In this document: positions 1-5,938 of the stretch, one piece after another | How positions within the stretch are numbered: the stretch's first letter is position 1 | Layout of the letters: each line of letters begins with the position of its first letter | Origin: Candidatus Competibacteraceae bacterium | GTDB taxonomy: Bacteria > Pseudomonadota > Gammaproteobacteria > Competibacterales > Competibacteraceae | Direction of reading: 5' to 3' | Assembly: GCA_020444985.1 (NCBI GenBank) | Contig: JAGRHK010000122.1 | Span: forward strand, 1 to 5,938 | Length of the DNA: 5,938 nt | The notes under the pieces: generated by a model | Seen by the model: the letters and a program-made list of their open reading frames with translations, nothing else | The model's database searches: none | Told to the model about the DNA's origin: nothing | Made by a program: the position numbers and the translations under genes

Positions 1-869
1 GAGGGATATGGCAGCTCCTGCAGGTTGAACAACCGCCGCCGTCCCAATCGCCGCCGATCAAACCGGTGGCGAAAGGCCTTCCCGCCAATCCGCAGGCGGG
101 TCAAACTTACACCGACCCTTTGACAAAAATGCACTTTGTCTGGGTTGCGCCAGGCTGTTTCAATATGGGCAGTCCGGAAACCGAGCCGGATCGCAGCGCC
201 AATGAAGTATTGCACAAAGTCTGTCCCAAGGGATTCTGGATGGGTAAAACTGAAGTGACCAATGCGCAATATCGGCGATTTCAGAGTCAGCATGATAGTG
301 GCGCCTATGCATCGCATACCTTGAATGCGGATGATCAACCCGTGGTGCGCGTGAGCTGGCAGGAGGCAGTTGCCTACGCTGACGGGCTGTTCGAAAAAAC
401 CGGTCTGCGCTATCGGCTGCCCACGGAAGCAGAATGGGAGTATGCCGCGCGGGCGGGCCAAACGGATTCAAGGTACTGGGGCGACGATCCCAATCAGGCT
501 TGTCGTTACGCCAATATCTATGATGAAACCGCGCGTAAGGCTAAACCTTTCAACTGGGCCAATTATCCCTGTGAGGATAAGCAGGCGGCGGCGGCGCCGG
601 TGGGTCAGTATGCAGCTAATGCGTTTGGCTTGTACGACATGCTCGGTAACGTCGCAGAATGGACCTGTTCTGAATATGACAGCGATTATGCCGGGGGTGA
701 GACCCGCTGCGCCAAGGGCAGCGCTTCATCGACGGGGCGTCGTGTGCTGCGAGGAGGCTCCTGGTCCGACTATCCGGGATTGGTGCGATTCGCCTATCGG
801 TTTCCAGCCGCGCCAGAATATGGGAAATGGCGATCCGATATCGGATTTCGCCTGGCGTTGGAACCCTAG
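1..869 (+). CDS. FGE/SUMF1-like domain protein, 5' end outside window
   Basis: The C-terminal part of a protein with an FGE-sulfatase (SUMF1/PvdO-type) domain; exact function unknown. The reading frame is open from base 3, so the GTG at 66 is unlikely to be the start. The 21 codons before it encode a Pro-rich stretch (QPPPSQSPPIKP) that looks like a linker from an unseen N-terminal domain. Counting from the GTG, domain hallmarks are GCFNMGS (30-36), KTEVTNAQY (61-69), VSWQEA (96-101), RLPTEAEWEYAAR (117-129), NAFGLYDMLGNVAEW (185-199), LRGGSW (228-233) and IGFRLA (259-264). True FGE has two copper-binding catalytic cysteines just after GGSW; here those positions are Asp235 and Val240, so sulfatase-activating chemistry is not expected. 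Six cysteines (31, 53, 146, 169, 201, 215) are spaced as three likely disulfide pairs, which suggests an extracytoplasmic site (inference). The next gene starts 27 bases downstream, so co-transcription is likely. Family assignment is firm; role is not. Confidence 0.9.
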   Translation, partial: GIWQLLQVEQPPPSQSPPIKPVAKGLPANPQAGQTYTDPLTKMHFVWVAPGCFNMGSPETEPDRSANEVLHKVCPKGFWMGKTEVTNAQYRRFQSQHDSGAYASHTLNADDQPVVRVSWQEAVAYADGLFEKTGLRYRLPTEAEWEYAARAGQTDSRYWGDDPNQACRYANIYDETARKAKPFNWANYPCEDKQAAAAPVGQYAANAFGLYDMLGNVAEWTCSEYDSDYAGGETRCAKGSASSTGRRVLRGGSWSDYPGLVRFAYRFPAAPEYGKWRSDIGFRLALEP

Positions 870-885
870 TTGGGGCGGGGTGCTC

Positions 886-890
886 GGGGA
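886..890 (+). promoter_or_regulatory. Ribosome binding site that sets the start at 897
   Basis: GGGGA lies six bases before the ATG at 897. The frame is open back to a TTG at 870, directly after the preceding stop codon, but that TTG has no comparable site and would put nine extra residues (Gly/Arg-rich) before an otherwise normal signal peptide. ATG 897 is therefore preferred. Confidence 0.65.
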
Positions 891-896
891 AGCGTT

Positions 897-3077
897 ATGA
901 GCAAGATCCTGTTGAACGGGCTGATGCTGGTGGGGGTGCTCATCGGGTGGCTACCTGCCCATCTGGCGCAAGCGGCTTCTGGAGCGCCGGAGGCGCGCAT
1001 GACCGCGACCGTGATCGAGTTCAGCGTGCGCGGCGATCTGCATGAACAGGCGGGCGCTATCATGGCCGACCTGATGATGTCGGCGCTCGCTAATACCGGA
1101 CGCTTTACCCTTAAGGACCGCTTGGCGCTATCAGCGGCGGCTAAGATCGCCAAGGAACAGGAGCTGGGTTCCACCGGTTTGCTGGATCCGAAAACTGCGG
1201 CTGAATTGGGGCGACGTTATGGTGTGGATGCGATCGTCACTGGTGGGGTCAATAAACTTGGCGATCTGATCACAGTCACGGCGCGATTGATCGATACCCG
1301 GACGGCTTCCCTGTTGCGCAGCGGCCAGATTCAGGGCCGCGACATCGACACCATTCAGATCAAGGTCAACGAACTGGCGGCGATGATCACAACGCCGCCG
1401 GAACCCTCGAAAACCTACCGGTTGACGATCAAGACGCAACCGGTCGACGCTAGCATTCGCTTGCTAAACAGTCCGATTCCCTATCAGCCTGGGGTGCGGT
1501 TACCGCCGGGAAATTATGAAATTGAAGTCGGTCAGGCAGGATACAGCGCGAGCCGGAAAACGATCACTATCGATGACCAGGATGTGGCGGTTAATATCGA
1601 TCTGGAAAAAACCAGGCGCGGTTTAACAGTGCGTCCGGAACCCGCAGACGCAACCGTTCGGTTAGTGGGCGTTCCAGGAGCTTATCAGCCCGGTATGCAG
1701 CTGGCCCCGGGTGACTATGAAATCGAGGTTGCCCGCGATGGCTACATCTCGCGCAAGGTGCCCGTACAGATTGCCAATAGCGACCTGATCGTGCCGGTGA
1801 AGCTGGAAAAACAGCCCCTGCCCCCGCCACCGGAGCAATATCATCTGACAGTGCAGACCGATCCTGCCCAAGCAACGATTCGCTTGTTGAATGTGAAGAC
1901 TCCCTATCAACCGGGCATGGAATTACCGCCGGGTGAGTATACGGTTGAGGTGAGCGAGGACGGCTATGAACCGGTCAAAATGCCGGTCAAGATTATTAAT
2001 AGCGATGTGACCATGCCGGTGAAACTGGTCAAGCAACCCGAACCGGCGAAGCCCACGCTCTATCGACTGACAGTTCGCCCGAATCCGTCCAATGCGCAAA
2101 TTCGCATAATGAACATCAAACCGCGTTATGAACCGGGCATTGCGTTGGGGCCAGGTCGTTATATCGTGGAGGTTTCCCGTGCGGGCTACGAAACCCAGAC
2201 GCTGACGGTGCGCGTTGCTGATGCCGATGTCACTTTGCCGGTGACGCTGATCAAGGAGCCAGAACCGGAGCCGGAGCCGTCCTATCGGCTCACGGTGCGC
2301 TCTGATCCTGCTGATGCACAGATTCGGTTGCTGGGCATCCGACCCCGTTATCGACCTGGGATCGCATTGAACCCCGGTAGTTACACGGTTGAAGTTTCCC
2401 GCTCTGGGTATCAAACCCAGCGGTTGAACGTGCGCGTTGCGAATGCCGATGTCACCTTGCCGGTGACGCTGATCAAGGAGCCGGAACCGGTCGCGCCGAT
2501 TCCTCCTCCCGAACCGACGACCTACCGGCTGACAGTGCGAACCGATCCGTCAAGAGCTCGGGTGCGACTGGTCAATTCCTCGTTGACCTATCGCCCCGGT
2601 GTGCGTCTGCCGCCGGGCGAGTACACTGTTGAGGTCAGCCGGGATGGTTATGAAACGAAACAGGTTGCAGTGCGCGTTACCAACCGCGCTGTGACCGAGT
2701 CGGTTCGTTTGGAGCGGATCGCCGTAGCGCCCCCTCCTGCTCCGGCGCCGACTCCTCCCCGTCGTGCAGGCGGCTGGCCAATTGGCTCGGTCCAGATCGA
2801 CGGTTCAATTACCGGCGTGGATCGCGGCGAAGTGCAACGGGTGTTGAATCGCTATGTCGGACAAACCGTGAACCGCAGGAGTCTGTTGCAAGCGGCGATG
2901 CAGGTCTATCGCACGACGGGAATTACTCTGAGTTTCGTTGTGCGCAATGCCACATCAGGATCGGCAGTGCTGGAAGCACGGTTGAGTCAGCGCTTGCGGC
3001 GGACTTATGAAAGCTCCATTCCGTTGGTCACCCCTGGCCAGATCGAGCGATCCGGTTTCGGGGTATCCGTGCAGTAG
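897..3077 (+). CDS. Exported CsgG-like / six-PEGA-repeat / POTRA-like protein
   Basis: A 726-residue modular envelope protein of unknown specific function. Counted from ATG 897: residues 1-26 are a signal peptide (Lys3, hydrophobic core 4-19, likely signal peptidase I cut after AQA). Residues about 35-164 resemble the CsgG/FlgO/LpoB-type fold (short beta strand, KDR at 73-75, then YGVDAIVTGGV and ITVTARLID). Six PEGA-like repeats follow at 174-238, 242-305, 315-379, 389-453, 463-527 and 543-607. Each has the pattern P-x-x-A-x-[IV]-R, Y-x-P-G, L-x-P-G-x-Y-x-[IV]-E-V, G-Y. Linkers after repeats 2-6 are rich in Pro and Glu, for example EPEPEPEP. Residues about 627-701 resemble a POTRA domain (GSVQIDG, VLNRYVGQTVNRRSL, Y-x-x-TGI). 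No cysteine occurs, so it is not a lipoprotein, unlike CsgG and LpoB. No beta-barrel follows the POTRA-like part. It probably forms an operon with the FGE-like gene upstream. A periplasmic scaffold, perhaps binding peptidoglycan or an outer-membrane barrel, is inference. Confidence 0.88.
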   Translation: MSKILLNGLMLVGVLIGWLPAHLAQAASGAPEARMTATVIEFSVRGDLHEQAGAIMADLMMSALANTGRFTLKDRLALSAAAKIAKEQELGSTGLLDPKTAAELGRRYGVDAIVTGGVNKLGDLITVTARLIDTRTASLLRSGQIQGRDIDTIQIKVNELAAMITTPPEPSKTYRLTIKTQPVDASIRLLNSPIPYQPGVRLPPGNYEIEVGQAGYSASRKTITIDDQDVAVNIDLEKTRRGLTVRPEPADATVRLVGVPGAYQPGMQLAPGDYEIEVARDGYISRKVPVQIANSDLIVPVKLEKQPLPPPPEQYHLTVQTDPAQATIRLLNVKTPYQPGMELPPGEYTVEVSEDGYEPVKMPVKIINSDVTMPVKLVKQPEPAKPTLYRLTVRPNPSNAQIRIMNIKPRYEPGIALGPGRYIVEVSRAGYETQTLTVRVADADVTLPVTLIKEPEPEPEPSYRLTVRSDPADAQIRLLGIRPRYRPGIALNPGSYTVEVSRSGYQTQRLNVRVANADVTLPVTLIKEPEPVAPIPPPEPTTYRLTVRTDPSRARVRLVNSSLTYRPGVRLPPGEYTVEVSRDGYETKQVAVRVTNRAVTESVRLERIAVAPPPAPAPTPPRRAGGWPIGSVQIDGSITGVDRGEVQRVLNRYVGQTVNRRSLLQAAMQVYRTTGITLSFVVRNATSGSAVLEARLSQRLRRTYESSIPLVTPGQIERSGFGVSVQ
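1416..2717 (+). repeat. Six tandem PEGA-like coding repeats
   Basis: Six in-frame repeats of about 65 codons, at 1416-1610, 1620-1811, 1839-2033, 2061-2255, 2283-2477 and 2523-2717. Start-to-start distances are 204, 219, 222, 222 and 240 bases; the differences come from linker length. Repeats 1 and 2 are joined by only three residues, while the others have Pro/Glu-rich linkers of 9-15 residues. The protein consensus is strong, but most copies differ considerably in bases, so the array is mostly old. Confidence 0.85.
2209..2490 (+). repeat. Near-identical 60-base segments in repeats 4 and 5
   Basis: Bases 2209-2268 and 2431-2490 match at 56 of 60 positions, 222 bases apart. They encode the last strands of repeats 4 and 5 and the start of their linkers. 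Three of the four differences are silent and one changes Asp to Asn. The first halves of the same two repeats are clearly more diverged, so the similarity is confined to this part. Confidence 0.8.
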
Positions 3078-3085
3078 GTTGATGC

Positions 3086-3111
3086 GCTTCGCCCGCTAGT
3101 GGGAGCGAAGC
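3086..3111. terminator. Possible hairpin between convergent genes
   Basis: GCTTCGC at 3086-3092 pairs with GCGAAGC at 3105-3111, a perfect 7-base-pair stem with a 12-base loop in which CC and GG can add two more pairs. It lies between the stop codons of the two convergent genes, 49 bases apart, where a shared terminator would be expected. No T-run follows on either strand, so it is not a classical intrinsic terminator. Confidence 0.35.
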
Positions 3112-3126
3112 TGAGGGAGCAGGGCG

Positions 3127-4890
3127 TCAGTAGCCTGGATGATCAATCATCGCGGTGTGATCGCCGCGCACGATCGGCAAATAGCGTGGTTTCCAGAAGC
3201 GTGAGCGCAGGTAAGCGTCCAGATCGCGTCCTGCCAGATCGGTTTTGTCGGCGACGCCCTCGCGCAACGCTTGCTCGATGACCCGCACGCCAACGCGGAC
3301 GCTGACTTCACGCAATTCGCCGACTGGCGGATAGACGCGTCCGGCCTGCAAATGAGCAGCGGCCGTGTACTCGGCCAGCGCGTAGGCCGCTTCCAACACC
3401 ATGCTGTCCGTGATTTCCCGACATTCAGCCAAAGTCGCGCCCAAGCCCAGACCGGGGAAGATGAAGGCGTTATTGCCCTGACCAATATGATGTGTCTGAC
3501 CGTCGCGGACGACATCGGGGAACGGGCTGCCGGTGGCGACAATAGCGCGGCCTTCGCTCCATTCCAGAATATCCTGTGGCAACGCTTCACAGGCCGAGGT
3601 CGGATTGGACAGCGGAAAAATAATGGGACGAGCGGTATTGCGCGTCATGGTCTGCACAATCGGATGATTGAATGAACCAGCCTGACCGCTTAGCCCCAGC
3701 AGGGCCGTGGCTTTCGTGTGTTCAATCGTTTCCATCAGGGTGGGGATTTCGTTGATAATCGACCAGTCGGCGATTTTCTCGCGAGGTTGCAGGAGGTAAT
3801 GCTTGTAAGCTTCCACCGCGCGCCCTTCGACCAGCAGGCCGCCTGAATCGATCACGCAGACCCGGTCGCGGGCTTCCTCTTGACTCAATCCTTCGCGAAT
3901 GAGGCCCTGAGTAATGGCCCAGGCGACTCCTGCGCCGCCGGCCCCGGCGCCGTAAATCACGATGCGCTGGTCGCGTAGCGATTCGCCCTTGAGTTGGCTG
4001 GCGGATAACAGGCCGGCCAGCGCCACTGCGCCAGTGCCCTGAATATCGTCGTTGAAGGAGGCAATCTGTTTGCGATAGCGCTCCAGAACGGTAAACGCGA
4101 CGTCCTTGGCCAAATCTTCCCATTGGATGATAGCGCGCGGCCAGCGTTCATGAATGGCCTTGACAAACTTGTCCAGAAACGTCAGATACCGCTCCCCGCG
4201 CAAGCGGCGCTGGCGGACGCCGAGATAAAATTCGTCGTTCAATAGCTCCAGTCGGTCAGTGCCGACATCCAGCTTGACCGGCATGGTATGCAGGGGGTTG
4301 ACGCCGCCGCCGATGCTATAGATGGCCAGCTTGCCGATGGCAATAGCCAGTCCGCCGTAACCTTGGTCGCCGATGCCGAGAATGGCCGAGGAGTCAGTCG
4401 CGACGATCATGCGCACATCGTTCCAGGGAAAGTTATCGACGACCCGGGCGGCGCGATCAATGTTGAGCGGCGAAAACGATAGTCCACGTGGGTTCTGGTA
4501 AAGATGGCTGAATTGTTGCACCGCCTGACCGACCGTCGGGGTGTAGATGATTGGCATCATCTCTTCCAGATGTTGTTCCAGCAAGGCGTAGAACAGAGTT
4601 TCAGCGCGCTCTTGCAAGGCGCGCAGGTACTGATATTTGGCGATGGGGTCTGGTTCGCGCAGAAAGCCGCGATAGACGCGCTCGACCTGTTGTTCCAGGG
4701 TGTTGACTTGGGGCGGCAATAAGCCATCCAGCCCCAGCGCGACCCGTTCGTCCTCGGTGAAGGCGGTGCCCTTGTTGCTCAGCACCAGCCGCAGCAGGGC
4801 AATCCCTTCCAGATAAACTTCCATGTATTCACGCCCTTCGGCGTCCTGTTTAATGTCAAAATAGGGACTGATCGGTTCTCGTTTCATCAT
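3127..4890 (-). CDS. maeA: NAD-type malic enzyme (malate to pyruvate + CO2)
   Basis: Cytoplasmic oxidative decarboxylation of L-malate to pyruvate, feeding pyruvate and reduced cofactor from the TCA cycle. The 587 residues make a full-length enzyme, about 20 longer than E. coli MaeA (565 from memory). Visible motifs: NKGTAF (39-44); LEEMMPIIYTPTVG (108-121) with catalytic Tyr116; IGDQG (173-177); IGKL with catalytic Lys187; metal ligands Glu258 and Asp259 in QWEDLAKD and Asp282 in FNDDIQGTG; nucleotide-binding GAGAGGAG (314-321); SNPT (428-431); and GQGNN (470-474). After the second Rossmann strand, Asp348 is followed by Ser-Gly-Gly, and the position of the NADP-selective Lys362 of animal enzymes appears to be Tyr365, so NAD is favoured (inference). 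The Arg165 position of human ME2 is Ala169. Start: tandem ATGs at 4890 and 4887, with an in-frame TAA nine bases upstream of the first; no strong Shine-Dalgarno is seen. It is transcribed alone, convergent with the PEGA gene and divergent from the regulator. Confidence 0.95.
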   Translation of the reverse strand: MMKREPISPYFDIKQDAEGREYMEVYLEGIALLRLVLSNKGTAFTEDERVALGLDGLLPPQVNTLEQQVERVYRGFLREPDPIAKYQYLRALQERAETLFYALLEQHLEEMMPIIYTPTVGQAVQQFSHLYQNPRGLSFSPLNIDRAARVVDNFPWNDVRMIVATDSSAILGIGDQGYGGLAIAIGKLAIYSIGGGVNPLHTMPVKLDVGTDRLELLNDEFYLGVRQRRLRGERYLTFLDKFVKAIHERWPRAIIQWEDLAKDVAFTVLERYRKQIASFNDDIQGTGAVALAGLLSASQLKGESLRDQRIVIYGAGAGGAGVAWAITQGLIREGLSQEEARDRVCVIDSGGLLVEGRAVEAYKHYLLQPREKIADWSIINEIPTLMETIEHTKATALLGLSGQAGSFNHPIVQTMTRNTARPIIFPLSNPTSACEALPQDILEWSEGRAIVATGSPFPDVVRDGQTHHIGQGNNAFIFPGLGLGATLAECREITDSMVLEAAYALAEYTAAAHLQAGRVYPPVGELREVSVRVGVRVIEQALREGVADKTDLAGRDLDAYLRSRFWKPRYLPIVRGDHTAMIDHPGY

Positions 4891-4953
4891 GCGACTTTAT
4901 ACGGCTCTGCTTAATACAGGTTGGATGGGAGTGACCCGTTGATGAGGCGGCGC

Positions 4954-4982
4954 AATATGGCATTTAAACACGGCAGGGTCAA
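4954..4982 (-). promoter_or_regulatory. Probable sigma70 promoter of the malic enzyme gene
   Basis: On the - strand, TTGACC (4982-4977, five of six to consensus) and CATATT (4959-4954, four of six) are separated by exactly 17 bases. Transcription would begin near 4947, giving a leader of about 57 bases before the ATG at 4890. It is the best promoter match I found in the 254-base divergent region; no comparably good one was found on the + strand for the response regulator. Confidence 0.5.
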
Positions 4983-5035
4983 ATGACTTTCGCGAATGAG
5001 CGGACGCCTTGGGTCGGGAACAGGCGGCGGTCGCT

Positions 5036-5082
5036 TCGTGATGGACGAACCGGTCAGTAAATCGTGATGAATTCGTGATGAA
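5036..5082 (+). promoter_or_regulatory. Direct repeats, candidate response-regulator operator
   Basis: TCGTGATGRA occurs three times: 5036-5045, 5062-5071 and 5073-5082. The last two are 11 bases apart, about one helical turn, which is typical spacing for direct half-sites bound head-to-tail by OmpR/PhoB-family dimers. They end 62 bases before the start of such a regulator, so autoregulation is plausible. No experimental or comparative support is available here, and no clear -10 was found downstream. Confidence 0.35.
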
Positions 5083-5131
5083 AATGCGACCTCTGCAGCG
5101 GATCATGGTTTATCGGATATCCATCGGCGGC

Positions 5132-5137
5132 AGGGGA
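5132..5137 (+). promoter_or_regulatory. Ribosome binding site for the start at 5145
   Basis: AGGGGA lies seven bases before the ATG at 5145. The competing in-frame ATG at 5178 has only a weaker ACGGGG nine bases upstream. The site favours 5145, which gives a 12-residue N-terminal addition compared with a start at 5178. Confidence 0.6.
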
Positions 5138-5144
5138 AAATTTT

Positions 5145-5885
5145 ATGGTGGCCAACATTGAAACGGGGTTGAACCCAATGGCGCGTAAAGTACTCTTGGT
5201 CGAGGATGATCGCGACATTGCCGGACTGGTCAAGTTGCATCTTCAGGACATCTGCTGTGAGGCAGACATCGCTGCTGGCGGACAGGACGCGCTAAGGCTT
5301 CATGCCCGCCAGCGCTATGACCTGGTGATTCTTGACCTGATGCTGCCGGATCTGGATGGATTGACGGTTTGCCAAAAACTGCGCGCCGGCGGCGATTATG
5401 TGCCAGTTTTGATGTTGACCGCCAAATCATCGGAAATCGACCGGGTCGTGGGTTTGGAGTTGGGCGCTGATGATTACCTGATCAAGCCGTTCAGCTTCCC
5501 GGAATTGCTGGCGCGGGTGAAAGCGCTGTTACGGCGAGCCGAAGCGTTGGGCAGCGGCCAAAATCAGGCAGCGGACAACGAACGCATCACCCGCGGCGCG
5601 CTGGTGCTTGAAACCGACAAGCGTCGGGTTACGCTTGCAGGTCGGGAATTGTCGCTGACGGCAAAGGAGTTTGACCTGTTGTTGCACTTCGCCCGCCATC
5701 CCGGACGAGTATTCAGTCGCGGCCAACTCCTGGACCAGGTGTGGGGCTATGGCCATGCTGGTTATGAACACACCGTCAATTCGCACATTAACCGCTTGCG
5801 CGCCAAGCTTGAGCCCGATCCGGCGGAACCGCGCTATCTCCTCACGGTTTGGGGCGTTGGCTACAAGTTTGCCGAAACATGTTGA
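5145..5885 (+). CDS. OmpR/PhoB-family response regulator
   Basis: A DNA-binding regulator of a two-component system, 246 residues, near the usual 220-240. Residues about 15-131 are the receiver domain: acidic pocket Glu20, Asp21, Asp22; phosphorylated Asp64 in VILDLMLP; Thr92 in MLTAK; switch Tyr111; Lys114 in KPF. All key residues are present, so it should accept phosphate normally. After a linker of about 15 residues, about 146-243 form the winged-helix output domain, with LTAKEFDLL (171-179), SRGQLLDQVWG (191-201), the recognition-helix region around HTVNSHINRLRAKLE (209-223) and the wing VWGVGYKF (235-242). ATG 5145 is chosen for its better ribosome binding site; ATG 5178 would remove 11 residues and is also reasonable. 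The downstream gene overlaps its stop and looks like the partner kinase. Target genes and signal cannot be told from the sequence, and I do not assign a named ortholog. Confidence 0.95.
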   Translation: MVANIETGLNPMARKVLLVEDDRDIAGLVKLHLQDICCEADIAAGGQDALRLHARQRYDLVILDLMLPDLDGLTVCQKLRAGGDYVPVLMLTAKSSEIDRVVGLELGADDYLIKPFSFPELLARVKALLRRAEALGSGQNQAADNERITRGALVLETDKRRVTLAGRELSLTAKEFDLLLHFARHPGRVFSRGQLLDQVWGYGHAGYEHTVNSHINRLRAKLEPDPAEPRYLLTVWGVGYKFAETC

Positions 5886-5938
5886 GGACCCTCTACGGCA
5901 AACTGGCCCTGGCGCTCACCACGCTTCTGGTGGCGATC
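5879..5938 (+). CDS. Start of a probable sensor histidine kinase, 3' cut off
   Basis: An ATG at 5879 overlaps the regulator's TGA (ATGTTGA, seven bases) and opens a frame to the window edge: 20 codons, beginning MLRTLYGKLALAL and continuing with TTLLVAI. A short basic start followed by a hydrophobic run is typical of the first membrane helix of a sensor kinase, and the L-Y-G/x-K-L-A start is common among them. The overlap suggests translational coupling. No kinase motif lies inside the window, so the identification rests on the position directly after a response regulator and on the membrane-helix start. A TTG start at 5882 in the same frame is possible. Confidence 0.7.
   Translation, partial: MLRTLYGKLALALTTLLVAI

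Noticed and set aside
370..900. A 176-codon + strand frame overlapping the FGE-like gene
   Set aside because: It is rich in Arg and Pro, resembles no family, and overlaps a frame carrying all the conserved FGE motifs.
1923..2414. A 163-codon open frame on the - strand inside the PEGA gene
   Set aside because: It is antisense to a well-supported coding region with clear protein repeats; its length follows from repeated GC-rich codons and its product shows no recognisable domain.
1416..2717. The regular repeats as a CRISPR-like or non-coding array
   Set aside because: The unit is about 222 bases, keeps the reading frame throughout, and is conserved at protein level more than base level.
4939..4968. 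TTGATG with TTTAAA 18 bases later, a possible + strand promoter
   Set aside because: Both boxes match only four of six positions, and the transcript would have a leader of about 170 bases.
4897..5106. A 69-codon - strand frame in the divergent intergenic region, ending just before the malic enzyme
   Set aside because: No Shine-Dalgarno precedes its ATG, its composition is not protein-like, and the likely malic enzyme promoter lies inside it.
5115..5122. GGATATCC palindrome before the regulator gene
   Set aside because: Eight bases of symmetry with no extension beyond the core; such matches are common by chance.

Overview
The window is about 57% G+C by eye, with closely packed genes in typical bacterial style. 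A CsgG/POTRA-type envelope protein, an E. coli MaeA-like malic enzyme and an OmpR-family two-component pair together suggest a Gammaproteobacterium. The PEGA-type repeats (Y-x-P-G...L-x-P-G-x-Y...E-V...G-Y) next to a formylglycine-generating-enzyme (FGE)-like gene remind me, from memory only, of Competibacter/Thiotrichales-like genomes; the genus cannot be fixed from this sequence.

Region 1 (1-3077, + strand) is a probable envelope operon. The first gene is cut by the left edge and ends in an FGE/SUMF1-like domain that lacks the two catalytic cysteines of true FGE. After a 27-base gap comes a 726-residue exported protein: signal peptide, CsgG/FlgO/LpoB-like domain, six PEGA-like repeats joined by Pro/Glu-rich linkers, and a C-terminal domain resembling a single POTRA. 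This modular protein and its FGE-like neighbour are the most interesting part of the window. They look like parts of a periplasmic or outer-membrane assembly of unknown job.

Region 2 (3078-4890) holds a possible shared hairpin between convergent genes and then, on the - strand, a complete malic enzyme (maeA-like) that converts malate to pyruvate. Its metabolic role has no visible link to region 1. A good sigma70-type promoter for it lies in the divergent intergenic region.

Region 3 (4891-5938) is a 254-base divergent intergenic region, a complete OmpR/PhoB-type response regulator on the + strand, and the first 20 codons of an overlapping gene whose start looks like a sensor histidine kinase. 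Upstream of the regulator, three copies of TCGTGATGRA, two of them 11 bases apart, could be its own operator. The kinase is cut by the right edge, so the signal sensed cannot be read.
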